Source of the DNA: Lewinella sp. JB7
Lineage (GTDB): Bacteria > Bacteroidota > Bacteroidia > Chitinophagales > Saprospiraceae
NCBI RefSeq assembly: GCF_024297185.1
Contig: NZ_JANCTD010000004.1
Span: 310,001 to 374,000 of the forward strand
DNA length: 64,000 bases
Direction: 5' to 3'
Below the pieces are notes generated by a model. It was not told the origin of the DNA. It ran no database searches and saw only the letters and a list, made by a program, of their open reading frames with translations. The position numbers and the translations under genes are program-made. Within the stretch, counting starts at the first letter, position 1. Each line of letters begins with the position of its first letter. Positions 27,301 through 35,897 of this stretch are shown here, in pieces.

Positions 27301-28372
27301 GGGCCGCGGCATCCGACCGGAAAATCTCGACCGGGTGTTCACCACCTTCTTCCAGGAGCAGCGCGGCGATAGTCGGGTGGGATCGGGATTGGGGCTCCAC
27401 ATGGTCAAGCAACTGACCGTTCTGCACCGGGGCACGATCGAGGTCGAGTCCACGTTGCACGAGGGTACGACCTTCACCCTCAGTCTTCCGAAAGCTGATC
27501 TGGAACTGATGCAGGAGGACGCCCCGGAACAGCGGGTGAGTAGTGCCTCGCCCGGTCTGCTCCCCCCGCCGGAGCCGGAGCGGGTCAGTCCGGAAGCGGC
27601 GGAGGGCAAACTGCTCGTCGTAGACGACGAACCCGACGTGCGGGAGCTGATCGAGGAGATGTTTTCCGACCGCCACGAAGTGCTGACCGTGGAATCGGCC
27701 GAACGGGCCCTGGAGCTCGCCCGTACGGCTATGCCCGATCTGATCATCTGCGACGTAATGATGCCCGGCATGGACGGCTATGCGTTTTGCGCCCGGGCCA
27801 GGGCCGACTTCCTCCTCGGCCACATCCCGATCATACTGCTGACCGCCCTGAACTCCACCGACCACGAAATCGAGGGACTGCGTACGGGAGCGGATGCTTA
27901 CGTCACCAAACCCTTTCCGACGAACTTGCTGCGGGCCCGGGTGGAAAATCTGCTCCGTTCCAGGAAGCGTCTGAAACAATCCTTTCTCCACTCCACCCTC
28001 CCGGCGACCGATGACCTTGCCCTCAACCAGGCCGATCAGGCTTTCATTGACCACGTTATTGCCTACATCGACCAACGGCTGGACGACGGCACGCTGGAGG
28101 TAGCGAATATTTCCGAGGAGCTGGGCATGTCATCCTCCACCTTTTACCGCAAGTTGAAGAGCCTGACGGACCTCAGCGGGAATGAATTCATCCGCACCAT
28201 CCGGTTGAAGCGCTCCCTCGATCTGCTGCAGCGCACGGACCTGAACATCTCCGAGATCGGGTACCGGGTGGGCTTTTCCGATCCGAAGTACTTCTCCACC
28301 TGCTTCAAACGACTGTACCAGATGACGCCGACCGAATTTCAGGCACGCCGGCGGGACAAGGCGGCTCCCTGA
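24302..28372 (+). CDS. Hybrid two-component system sensor/regulator (HTCS)
   Basis: A single protein of 1356 residues that senses an oligosaccharide in the periplasm and activates nearby utilisation genes. Order: signal peptide/anchor (1-25), about fourteen two-component propeller repeats (about 40-700; W-F-G-T-D-L-G-L-N-R-Y-D-G and similar), a Y_Y_Y domain (about 715-785), one membrane segment (about 800-820), a HisKA domain with phosphoacceptor H-E-L-R-T-P (His about 849), a HATPase with N-A-V-K-F-T, D-T-G-R-G-I and G-S-G-L-G-L-H, a receiver domain with D-D-E and C-D-V-M-M-P-G (Asp about 1151) and T-K-P-F, and a C-terminal AraC-type helix-turn-helix (about 1255-1350). It precedes three sulfatase genes and a SusC/SusD pair, its likely targets. 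Confidence 0.95.
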   Translation: MLHIRGSVAWLLLLAWCAFTPPLNAQFSKQIHFRNISVREGLSYPRVTCMLQDRSGFMWFGTDLGLNRYDGRQFTVYFADATDSTRLANDQITALYEDERDRLWVGTLAGLNVYDRRTSRFQRFAHPVLGEESIRAIAGDGSGRVFIITERVLLQLDERLKVVRELRLTGLSSEPGMDAMTALHVDADDRVWINTNVGLRRYDAAAGRMSNPLADYFIREPGVVEFVSTIYFDSAQRIWVSDRGNGLRYYDPGSRHWTVVENLSSRFINGVIEDREGRIWVATGRNGLNILDPTTGSVEVIQYGDRPESNFATNSLSGIYADRNGGIWIGTFTSGMEYFYQQQVSYNLYFPKGENSGINSNYITSFAPTANNDLWVGAGEEGLLFYDRGADRFRKLTPTNSDSLNLGARKENNYILSLLLTEEEDHLLIGTLTGFYDYHLATGRWKYFHHANRGRKLRPGSLVSTILQDGRQIYLSNLDGLQIYDLDDGSLDTYPLPNTESAVTSLVQNDSVAYLSSRAGALYVFSKRDRSFRRHVFPADHPPLAAVTALYLDARNRLIVCSDHQGQIRYNAELTEFERLRGLPPTRHLTVMSICEDPARGYWLASNLGLIRVTEEWEVANILDHNEGFEPTYFNRNGLIATPRGEIVVGGNSGMYAFEPAKLLAAPPPDARIHLTDFLLLNRSAVKSEVAGFRVPGDLPYIDGVRLPGYQSLITFEYTALDYHNPSRLNYAYRLRPYEEEWNQVGNRNYATYRDLPAGDYTFEVKYRGAEGEFAPRAATLALHLPPKPWLSGWAYLGYAIVLFFLVRQFYLYRRHRRRLRQEVVMQRFEREKMEELYNFKIDFFTQITHELRTPLTLIIGPLEEIISRHRGGGEGRLLRLIHRNTHKLLHRVNQILDFRKIEQSDMKVFAKKGNIVTFAEEILYGFLSMAEEKGIELNFETNMEKYPYVLFDRDVMEKILTNLVANAVKFTDAGCVSVSVTEPDDISHPTHFHLRVTDTGRGIRPENLDRVFTTFFQEQRGDSRVGSGLGLHMVKQLTVLHRGTIEVESTLHEGTTFTLSLPKADLELMQEDAPEQRVSSASPGLLPPPEPERVSPEAAEGKLLVVDDEPDVRELIEEMFSDRHEVLTVESAERALELARTAMPDLIICDVMMPGMDGYAFCARARADFLLGHIPIILLTALNSTDHEIEGLRTGADAYVTKPFPTNLLRARVENLLRSRKRLKQSFLHSTLPATDDLALNQADQAFIDHVIAYIDQRLDDGTLEVANISEELGMSSSTFYRKLKSLTDLSGNEFIRTIRLKRSLDLLQRTDLNISEIGYRVGFSDPKYFSTCFKRLYQMTPTEFQARRRDKAAP

Positions 28373-28451
28373 CCGATTTTTCAACGTAATTGACGAAAAT
28401 GTAGAAGGCACTAGGAGGCATGTTGACCGAGATTTGGAACAAAATATGGTC

Positions 28452-29843
28452 ATGCGAATATTACGCCAAATCACCTACTTCCTTCTGCTCTCCTGCGCAA
28501 TGAATGCCCAGGACCGCCCCCCGAACATCGTACTCATCTTTACGGACGATCTGGGATACGGTGACCTGAGTACCTTCGGTCACCCGACCATTCGCACCCC
28601 TCATCTGGACGAAATGGGCCGCCGGGGTGCCAAACTGACCAGCTTCTACGTCGGCGCCAACGTGTGCTCACCGAGTCGGGCCGCCCTCCTGACCGGGCGC
28701 TTACCGATCCGGAGCGGCATGGTGGGCGAGAAGCTCGGCGTCCTCTTTCCCTTCTCCACGGGCGGGCTCCCGCAGGAAGAAATCACCCTGCCCGAAGCCC
28801 TGCGCGATGCCGGCTACGCCACCGGCATGGTGGGCAAGTGGCACCTGGGTCACCTGCCCGAATACCTGCCCACCCGCCACGGCTTCGACTCTTACTACGG
28901 CATCCCGTACTCCAACGATATGCGGTCGAATTCGGACTCCGAAGGACCACTCAAGCAGCTCTACACTACGCTGCCCATGCTGGAGGGGGAGAAAGTGGTT
29001 GACGAGGACGTCGACCAGAGCCAGCTCACCATTGATTACACCGACAAGGTGCTGACTTACATCGATGAGCACCGGGACGAGCCCTTCTTCCTGTACTACG
29101 CCCCCAACTTTCCTCACGTGCCCCTGTACGCCAGCGAATCCTTCGAGGGCAGCACCCGCCGCGGCCTCTACGGCGACGTAGTGGAGGAGCTCGACTGGAG
29201 CGTCGGGAAGGTACTCGACCGGCTGCGGGAACACGGTCTGGAAGAAAACACCCTGGTCATTTTCACTAGCGATAACGGTCCCTGGACCACCCAGCACGAA
29301 GAGGGCGGGTCGGCCGGGCTCCTCCGCGGCGGCAAGGGCAGCTGCTGGGAAGGCGGCATGCGGGTACCGGCGGTCGTGCAGTGGCCGGGCACGATCCCCG
29401 AAAACCAGATCATCCAGTCGCTGGGCACCACGATGGACCTCTACACCACCCTGATCAAGCTCGGCGGGGGTCAGGTACCTACGGACCGGACAATCGACGG
29501 CAACGATCTCCTGCCGGTGTGGAAGGGGGAGCAGGAGGAGGCGACCGAAACCCTCTTTTACTACCACCTAAACCAACTGTACGCGGTACGCTCCGGCCCC
29601 TGGAAGATGCACCTGCGGTCGGTGGAATCCTACAGCGACGTCACCTTGTACACCCGGCCCCAACTCTACAACCTGGAGCACGACCCCTCCGAACAGTACG
29701 AAGTGAGTGCCCGGAATCGGGAGGTCGTAAGCCGGCTGCGCAAGCTGGTCGCCGACCACGAAGCCGGGGTGGAGAAGGTTCCCTACATCTTCGACGCGAT
29801 CGACGCGCCGGCCCGCACCCTGCTCTCCCAACTCGGATTTTAG
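28452..29843 (+). CDS. Secreted type I sulfatase, S1 family (first of three)
   Basis: Removes sulfate esters from a carbohydrate. 464 residues from ATG 28452 with a signal peptide (F-L-L-L-S-C-A-M-N-A-Q). The metal-binding D-D-L-G-Y-G-D and the formylglycine motif C-S-P-S-R-A (Cys 72) are intact, followed by the family's G-K-W-H-L-G-H and S-D-N-G-P-W. A Cys (not Ser) nucleophile needs an FGE-type maturase, which is not in the window. It is a close paralogue of the sulfatase at 34401-35840, sharing G-F-D-x-Y-Y/F-G-I-P-Y-S-N-D-M, so the two probably act on similar positions. It is separated by 79 bases from the sensor gene and 55 bases from susC. Confidence 0.92.
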   Translation: MRILRQITYFLLLSCAMNAQDRPPNIVLIFTDDLGYGDLSTFGHPTIRTPHLDEMGRRGAKLTSFYVGANVCSPSRAALLTGRLPIRSGMVGEKLGVLFPFSTGGLPQEEITLPEALRDAGYATGMVGKWHLGHLPEYLPTRHGFDSYYGIPYSNDMRSNSDSEGPLKQLYTTLPMLEGEKVVDEDVDQSQLTIDYTDKVLTYIDEHRDEPFFLYYAPNFPHVPLYASESFEGSTRRGLYGDVVEELDWSVGKVLDRLREHGLEENTLVIFTSDNGPWTTQHEEGGSAGLLRGGKGSCWEGGMRVPAVVQWPGTIPENQIIQSLGTTMDLYTTLIKLGGGQVPTDRTIDGNDLLPVWKGEQEEATETLFYYHLNQLYAVRSGPWKMHLRSVESYSDVTLYTRPQLYNLEHDPSEQYEVSARNREVVSRLRKLVADHEAGVEKVPYIFDAIDAPARTLLSQLGF

Positions 29844-29898
29844 GCACCGCACCGTTTTTCCCGCCTTCACTAGGTCATTAACTATTCAACATTCGATC

Positions 29899-32800
29899 AT
29901 GAAATCACTATTCAGCATACTCGCCTGCCTGCTTCTGGGCACGGCCACCGCCCTGGCCCAGACGGTCACGGGTAACGTTTCCGGCGCCGACGGAGAGCCC
30001 CTCATCGGAGCTACCATCATGGTGAAGGGAACCCAGCGCGGCACCGTTACGGACTACAACGGTGACTTCACGCTCGACGAAGTGCCCGAAACCAGTACCC
30101 TGATCTTCACCTATACCGGCTACTCAACACAGGAAGTACCGGCATCGGGAAACCTGAACGTCGTTCTGGCGGAGGGCATCGCGATGGACGAAGTCGTCGT
30201 CGTCGGTTACGGTACGGTAAAGAAGAGCGACCTGACGGGGGCCGTATCGTCCCTCAAGGCGGAAGACCTCAACCCCGGCGCGAACGCCTCCGTGGATCAG
30301 ATGATGCAGGGGCGGGCCGCGGGCGTACAGATCAACCAGAGCAGTGCCGAGCCCGGCGGCGGACTTTCCATCCGGGTCCGTGGAGCCAGTTCCATCAATG
30401 CGGGCAACGAACCCCTCTACGTGATCGACGGATTCCCCATCGACAATAGCCCCAACCTTTCCTCCGGCGGGGCGGGCGGCATCGGCGCGAATGAGAGCCC
30501 CCGTAACCCCCTCAACTCCCTTAACCCCAATGACATCGCTTCGATTGAAATTCTGAAGGACGCCTCTGCCACCGCGATCTACGGTTCGCGGGGCGCGAAC
30601 GGCGTCATCATCGTAACCACGAAGAAGGGGGCGGGCGAACAGCTTTCGGTTAACTACAACGCGTACGCCGGGCTGCAAACCGTCGCGAAGGAACTCGACA
30701 TCCTCTCCACCCAGGAATACATCACGCTGATGAATGACCTTTCGGCGGCCCGCGGCCAGGAGCCGGTCTTCAGTGCCGCCGACATATCGGCCATCGGGGC
30801 GGGTACGAACTGGCAGGATGAGGTGTACCGCAACGCTCCGGTTACGGACCACAACCTTTCCCTCAGCGGCCGGGCCGGCAGCACGTCGATATACGCCTCC
30901 GTCAACTACTTCAACCAGCAGGGGGTGGTCGAAAACTCCGGCATCGAGAAGTACATCGGCCGCATCAACGTCGAATCCGAACTCAGCGACCGGGTGAACG
31001 TCGGCATCAACATCAACACCAGCCTGGTCGAGGACAATAATAACATCGACGGCATCCAAACCAACGAAAACGCCGGCCCCATTTACTCCTCCCTGCTGTA
31101 CGACCCCACCGAGCCCATTTTCGCCGCCGACGGAAGCTACAACCAGTCGACTAACCTGACCGTCAACAACCCCGTCGCCCTGATTCGCGGCGTGAACAGC
31201 GGAGGACAGACCAACCGCACGCTGGGCAATGCATTCGTGTCCGTGGAAGCCCTGCCCAACCTGATCGCCAAGCTGAACTTCGGAACCGACCGACAGTCGA
31301 CGCGCCGCGACATCTACAATACCCGCGCCACCTTCTACGGCGGCCCGTCGGGAGGCATCGCCAACATTTCCATGCTGGAGCGATCCAGTACCCTGCTGGA
31401 GTACACGATGAATTACAATACTTCCCTCAACGAAAACCACGTCTTCACGCTGCTGGGAGGAGTGACTTACCAGTGGTTCCAGAATAAGCTCTTCGGCGGC
31501 AGCATCAGCGGTTTCCCGACCGACGAGATCGGCACCGGCAACCTGAGTCTCGGCGATACGAATACCGATGCTCTGGTGAGTGGCCGGGAAGAAAACACCC
31601 TTCTTTCCTACCTGGCCCGGGCGAATTACAATCTGTTCGACAAGTTCCTCTTCACGGCTTCCATCCGGGCGGACGGCTCCTCCCGCTTCGGGGCGAACCA
31701 GAAGTACGGCTATTTTCCCTCCTTCGCCTTCGGCTATAAACTGTCGGGCGAACCCTTCGTGCCCGCCGTATTTGAGGAACTCAAGCTCCGGGCGAGCTGG
31801 GGACAGACCGGCAACCAGGAGATCGGCAACTACGCCTCCCAGCTTACGTTCGGTACCGGTCCGGGCGTCGTCTTTAACGGCAACGTCCAGGGCAGCGTGA
31901 CCCCGCAACGGATCGCGAACCCCGACCTGCGCTGGGAAACCACCGAGCAGTTCAACGTAGGGATCGACGCCAGCATCCTGAACGGTCGCATCTACGGCTC
32001 GGTCGACTACTTCCTGAAGAACACCAAGGACCTGCTCTTCAACCTGCCCCTGCCGCGGTCGTCCGGCTTCCGGTCGGTACTGACCAACGTCGGGGAAGTC
32101 CGCAACCAGGGCTTCGAGTTTTTGGCCAACTCCGTCAACGTGTCGACGCCGGGATTCAAATGGAAGTCCTCGGTCAATTTCTCGGCCATTCGGAACAAGG
32201 TCCTGGACCTGGGCCGGGCCTCCTCCATCGTCACCGGCAGCATCCAGGCGGTGGGCAATACCGCCGTCATTCAGGTCGGTGAGCCCCTGGCGTCCTACTA
32301 CGGCTACGTCGTACAGGGGATCTTCCAGGAAGGTGACAACATCGCCGAATCGGCCCAGCCGAACGCCCAGCCCGGCTTTCCCATCTTCGAGGACCGGAAC
32401 AACGACGGGGCCATCACGCCGGCCGACCAGACCATCATCGGCAGTCCGTTCCCGGATTTCACCTACGGGGTTTCTAACTCCTTCTCCTTCCGCAACTGGC
32501 AACTCGACATTTTCTTCCAGGGGCAGCAGGGAGCCGACTTGCTCAACATCAACGTCATCGAGAGCCTTTACCCCGCCAACTTCCGCCGCAACCGCCTGGC
32601 CGAGCAGTCCCTCGATCGCTGGACGCCCCAGAACACCGACGCCCGCTGGCCCTCCGGCGTGGACCCCAACGCCTACGGCGCGGGTAAGGTGAATAGCCTG
32701 GTACTGCAGGATGCCTCCTACTTCCGCCTGAAGAACGTACAACTGAGCTATACGGTCCCCCTGAGCGGACAGGGCTTCCTCAGCAGCCTGCGGCTATACG

Positions 32801-32946
32801 CCACCGGGCAGAACCTTTTCACCATCACCGACTACATCGGCTTCGACCCCGAAGCGAACTCCTTCGGTCGCAGCAACGTGCGGGTAGACTACAGCAGCTA
32901 CCCCCTGGCACGTACGTACATCGTAGGACTGAACGCAAGCTTCTGA
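29899..32946 (+). CDS. SusC-like TonB-dependent outer-membrane transporter (sulfated-glycan locus)
   Basis: Imports oligosaccharides across the outer membrane together with the adjacent SusD-like lipoprotein. 1015 residues: signal peptide (1-21, ending A-L-A-Q), carboxypeptidase-D-like domain (about 22-95; V-T-D-Y-N-G-D-F-T-L), a TonB-box/plug with D-E-V-V-V-V-G-Y-G-T and the signature S-I-E-I-L-K-D-A-S-A-T-A-I-Y-G-S-R-G-A-N-G-V, and a 22-strand barrel ending in a C-terminal N-A-S-F. The substrate is inferred only from context: three sulfatases flank it. Confidence 0.95.
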   Translation: MKSLFSILACLLLGTATALAQTVTGNVSGADGEPLIGATIMVKGTQRGTVTDYNGDFTLDEVPETSTLIFTYTGYSTQEVPASGNLNVVLAEGIAMDEVVVVGYGTVKKSDLTGAVSSLKAEDLNPGANASVDQMMQGRAAGVQINQSSAEPGGGLSIRVRGASSINAGNEPLYVIDGFPIDNSPNLSSGGAGGIGANESPRNPLNSLNPNDIASIEILKDASATAIYGSRGANGVIIVTTKKGAGEQLSVNYNAYAGLQTVAKELDILSTQEYITLMNDLSAARGQEPVFSAADISAIGAGTNWQDEVYRNAPVTDHNLSLSGRAGSTSIYASVNYFNQQGVVENSGIEKYIGRINVESELSDRVNVGININTSLVEDNNNIDGIQTNENAGPIYSSLLYDPTEPIFAADGSYNQSTNLTVNNPVALIRGVNSGGQTNRTLGNAFVSVEALPNLIAKLNFGTDRQSTRRDIYNTRATFYGGPSGGIANISMLERSSTLLEYTMNYNTSLNENHVFTLLGGVTYQWFQNKLFGGSISGFPTDEIGTGNLSLGDTNTDALVSGREENTLLSYLARANYNLFDKFLFTASIRADGSSRFGANQKYGYFPSFAFGYKLSGEPFVPAVFEELKLRASWGQTGNQEIGNYASQLTFGTGPGVVFNGNVQGSVTPQRIANPDLRWETTEQFNVGIDASILNGRIYGSVDYFLKNTKDLLFNLPLPRSSGFRSVLTNVGEVRNQGFEFLANSVNVSTPGFKWKSSVNFSAIRNKVLDLGRASSIVTGSIQAVGNTAVIQVGEPLASYYGYVVQGIFQEGDNIAESAQPNAQPGFPIFEDRNNDGAITPADQTIIGSPFPDFTYGVSNSFSFRNWQLDIFFQGQQGADLLNINVIESLYPANFRRNRLAEQSLDRWTPQNTDARWPSGVDPNAYGAGKVNSLVLQDASYFRLKNVQLSYTVPLSGQGFLSSLRLYATGQNLFTITDYIGFDPEANSFGRSNVRVDYSSYPLARTYIVGLNASF

Positions 32947-32969
32947 AACCGGAATCAAAATAACATATC

Positions 32970-34400
32970 ATGAAAGCCATCAACCACTACCTCCTTGCCG
33001 TATGCCTGCTCGGTTTCGTTTCCTGCGAGGGACCCCTCGAGGAAGAGATTTTCAGCGAGCTGGCGCCTTCCACCCTCTTCACCTCCGAAAGCGGGATCGA
33101 AGCGGTGCTGAACTCGGCCTACGCCTACAGTCACCGCTCCGGTTTCCAGGAATCCTGGGCGCCCTTCTACCTGCAGGGCATGACCGCCGGAGAGATCTAC
33201 GGACAGGGCGGGTCGATCGAGTCCCTCTGGACCAGCCTTATCAACTTTACCTGGGATGCCAACCACGACCATATCCTGGCGATGTGGACGGTCTACTACA
33301 ACGGTATCCGCGACGCTAACCTCGTCCTGGACAACCTCGACAACGAAGCCTTCAGCGCCGACTTCCGCCGGCGCACCGCGGCCGAAGTCCACTTCCTCCG
33401 GGGGTGGAACTACGGCGAACTGTATAATCTGTTCGGCCCCGTCCCCCTCTACACCTCCTCCACCGACGACCCGTTGCAGGCCCGCGCCAGCGACGCCGAG
33501 ATGCGCAGCTTTATCGAAGCGGAACTCCTGCAGGCGATCGACGGTCTGCCCGCAGAACCCCTGGCCTACGGAAAAGCCACCCGCGGAGCAGCCATGGGCG
33601 TACTGACCAAGTTCTACCTCAACACCCGGCAGTGGCAGCAGGCCGCCGATATGGCCAAGCGCGTGATGGATACGGGCGACTACGGCCTCGTGGACGATTA
33701 CGCCAACGTGTTCGCCGTCGCGAACGAAGGCAACGAGGAGATGGTCTGGGCCCTTCCTAAATCCGCCGTATCCAGCAGTACCAGCCAGGGCGTGAACGCC
33801 CTACTCTTCCCCCCCGACTACCCCCGCCCCTACCCCAATAACGGGGTCTTCGCCGCGCGGACTTACCTCTACGATGACTTCGTCAACTCCTTCGCCGACA
33901 ACGATACCCGCCAGGATCTTATCGTCACCGAATACACCAGCACGGCCTCCGGACAAGTAGTGCCCGGGCTCGGTGCCGACAAATCCTTTCCCTACAAGTA
34001 CGAATTCGATCCGAATTCCGTAGGTTTCAACGCCGGAAACGACCTGCCCGTGGTACGCTACGCGGACATCCTCATCAGCCGCGCCGAGGCCCTGAACGAG
34101 CTCAACGGCCCCAGCCAGGAAGCCGTCGATCTCGTGAATATGGTCCGCGAGCGGGCCGGTGCCGACCCGCTCCAGTTGGCCGATTACGATCAGTCCTCCT
34201 TCCGCGACGCCATTCTCCGCGAGCGGGAATGGGAATTCTGGTTCGAATCGAAGCAGCGGGAGGATCAGCTCCGCCACGACCGCTTCATCTCCGGCGCCCG
34301 CGCACGGGGGCACATCGCGGAGGATTTCCGGGTCCTGTTCCCCCTTCCCCAGGTGGAAATGGACGCCAACAATTTACTTACCCAAAATACCGGCTATTAA
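32970..34400 (+). CDS. SusD-like surface glycan-binding lipoprotein (sulfated-glycan locus)
   Basis: 476 residues with a lipoprotein signal (C-L-L-G-F-V-S-C, Cys 18). The TPR-like helices and the C-terminal RagB/SusD domain are visible: D-A-N-L-V-L-D-N-L, A-E-V-H-F-L-R-G-W-N-Y-G-E-L, P-V-V-R-Y-A-D-I-L-I-S-R-A-E-A-L-N-E-L and R-E-R-E-W-E-F-W-F. It forms the lid of the SusC transporter. The stop codon is directly followed by the ATG of the next sulfatase without a spacer, so translation is coupled. Confidence 0.94.
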   Translation: MKAINHYLLAVCLLGFVSCEGPLEEEIFSELAPSTLFTSESGIEAVLNSAYAYSHRSGFQESWAPFYLQGMTAGEIYGQGGSIESLWTSLINFTWDANHDHILAMWTVYYNGIRDANLVLDNLDNEAFSADFRRRTAAEVHFLRGWNYGELYNLFGPVPLYTSSTDDPLQARASDAEMRSFIEAELLQAIDGLPAEPLAYGKATRGAAMGVLTKFYLNTRQWQQAADMAKRVMDTGDYGLVDDYANVFAVANEGNEEMVWALPKSAVSSSTSQGVNALLFPPDYPRPYPNNGVFAARTYLYDDFVNSFADNDTRQDLIVTEYTSTASGQVVPGLGADKSFPYKYEFDPNSVGFNAGNDLPVVRYADILISRAEALNELNGPSQEAVDLVNMVRERAGADPLQLADYDQSSFRDAILREREWEFWFESKQREDQLRHDRFISGARARGHIAEDFRVLFPLPQVEMDANNLLTQNTGY

Positions 34401-35840
34401 ATGCAGCACCTCCTCTTCTCTCCCCTCCCCACCGGCCTGTTCGCCACCCTTCTGCTGCTCTCCCTGAGTCTGCACGGCCAGGCCGGGGAACCCGATCAGC
34501 GGCCGCCCAATATCATCGTCATCTTCGCCGACGACCTGGGCTACGGGGATTTGGGCGTGTACGGCCATCCGACCATCCGCACGCCCCACCTCGATCGCAT
34601 GGCTACGGAGGGACAGAAGTGGACCAATTTCTACGTGGGGGCCAGCGTGTGCACCCCGAGCAGGGCCGCCCTGATGACCGGTCGCCTGCCGGTGCGAAGC
34701 GGCATGGTGAGCCCGCGGCGTCGGGTGCTCTACCCGAACTCCAGGTACGGTCTGCCCGAAGCGGAGGTCACGATCGCCGACCAACTCAAATCCGCCGGCT
34801 ACGCTACCGCCTGCATCGGGAAGTGGCACCTGGGGCACAAGGAGCCCTACCTGCCCACCAATAACGGCTTTGATTACTACTTCGGCATTCCGTACTCCAA
34901 CGACATGGACATCGTCGCCGACCTGGAAGCGGCCGGGGGGTACTGGAACTTCTTCACCTCCCGCGACGGCGCGGACACGAAGAGCTACAACGTGCCGCTC
35001 ATGCGCAACACCGAGATCGTGGAGCGCCCCGCCGACCAGCACACCATCACCCGGAGGTACACCGAGGAGGCGATGGACTTCATCCGCGAACGGGACGACG
35101 ACGAACCCTTCTTCATCTACCTGGCGCATAACCTACCCCACATCCCGCTGTTTGCCTCCGAGGAGTTCACGGGCACCAGTGAGCGGGGACTTTACGGCGA
35201 CGTGGTAGAAGAGATCGACGCCGGGATCGGCCGAATCCGGGCACTTCTGGAGGAAGAGGGGCTCGCCGAGAATACGGTGATCGTCTTTACCTCCGACAAC
35301 GGCCCCTGGTTGCCCTTCGGTATTCAGGGCGGCAGTGCCGGACTCCTGCGCAACGGCAAGGGCACCACCTGGGAGGGCGGCATGCGGGAGCCCTGCATCT
35401 TCTGGGGTCCCGGCCGGATCCGGCCCGGGGTGGTCACCGATCTGGGAACGACGATGGATCTGTTCACTACCTTCAGCGCCCTGGTCGGGGTCGCGGAACC
35501 GGACGACCGACCCATGGACGGGGTGGACCTAGCCCCCGTCCTCTTCGGCGATGGCACCAGTCCGCGTAATACGGTCTACTACTACCGGGGGGACGAGCTC
35601 TACGCCATTCGGGTAGGTGACTACAAAGCCCACTTCATCACACAGGGGGCCTACGGCGGGGAAGAACGTACGGTCCACGATACCCCCCTACTCTACAACT
35701 TGAGCATGGACCCGTCCGAGCGTCACGACATCGCGGAGGCCCACCCCGAAATTCTCGAGCGCATTCGGTCCGTTGTCGCCGACCACCAGAGCAAGCTCGT
35801 CAAGGGCAAGGATCAGCTCATCGACCTGGACGAAGGGTAG
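34401..35840 (+). CDS. Secreted type I sulfatase, S1 family (second of three)
   Basis: 479 residues with a signal peptide (L-L-L-L-S-L-S-L-H-G-Q). D-D-L-G-Y-G-D, the formylglycine motif C-T-P-S-R-A (Cys 84), G-K-W-H-L-G-H-K and S-D-N-G-P-W are intact. The overall text parallels that of the sulfatase at 28452-29843. The start abuts the SusD stop codon. Substrate position on the glycan cannot be read from the sequence. Confidence 0.92.
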   Translation: MQHLLFSPLPTGLFATLLLLSLSLHGQAGEPDQRPPNIIVIFADDLGYGDLGVYGHPTIRTPHLDRMATEGQKWTNFYVGASVCTPSRAALMTGRLPVRSGMVSPRRRVLYPNSRYGLPEAEVTIADQLKSAGYATACIGKWHLGHKEPYLPTNNGFDYYFGIPYSNDMDIVADLEAAGGYWNFFTSRDGADTKSYNVPLMRNTEIVERPADQHTITRRYTEEAMDFIRERDDDEPFFIYLAHNLPHIPLFASEEFTGTSERGLYGDVVEEIDAGIGRIRALLEEEGLAENTVIVFTSDNGPWLPFGIQGGSAGLLRNGKGTTWEGGMREPCIFWGPGRIRPGVVTDLGTTMDLFTTFSALVGVAEPDDRPMDGVDLAPVLFGDGTSPRNTVYYYRGDELYAIRVGDYKAHFITQGAYGGEERTVHDTPLLYNLSMDPSERHDIAEAHPEILERIRSVVADHQSKLVKGKDQLIDLDEG

Positions 35841-35897
35841 CCCCCCCGTGCATACCACATGCTTACTTCAAACCGCCTTAGTGTCAAACGCTATTTC

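Noticed and set aside
26039-28075. 678-codon minus-strand open frame inside the HTCS gene
   Set aside because: Antisense shadow; the plus frame encodes intact kinase, receiver and AraC domains.
30124-32742. 872-codon minus-strand open frame inside the susC gene
   Set aside because: Same antisense effect of codon bias; the plus frame encodes an intact SusC with plug signature and barrel.
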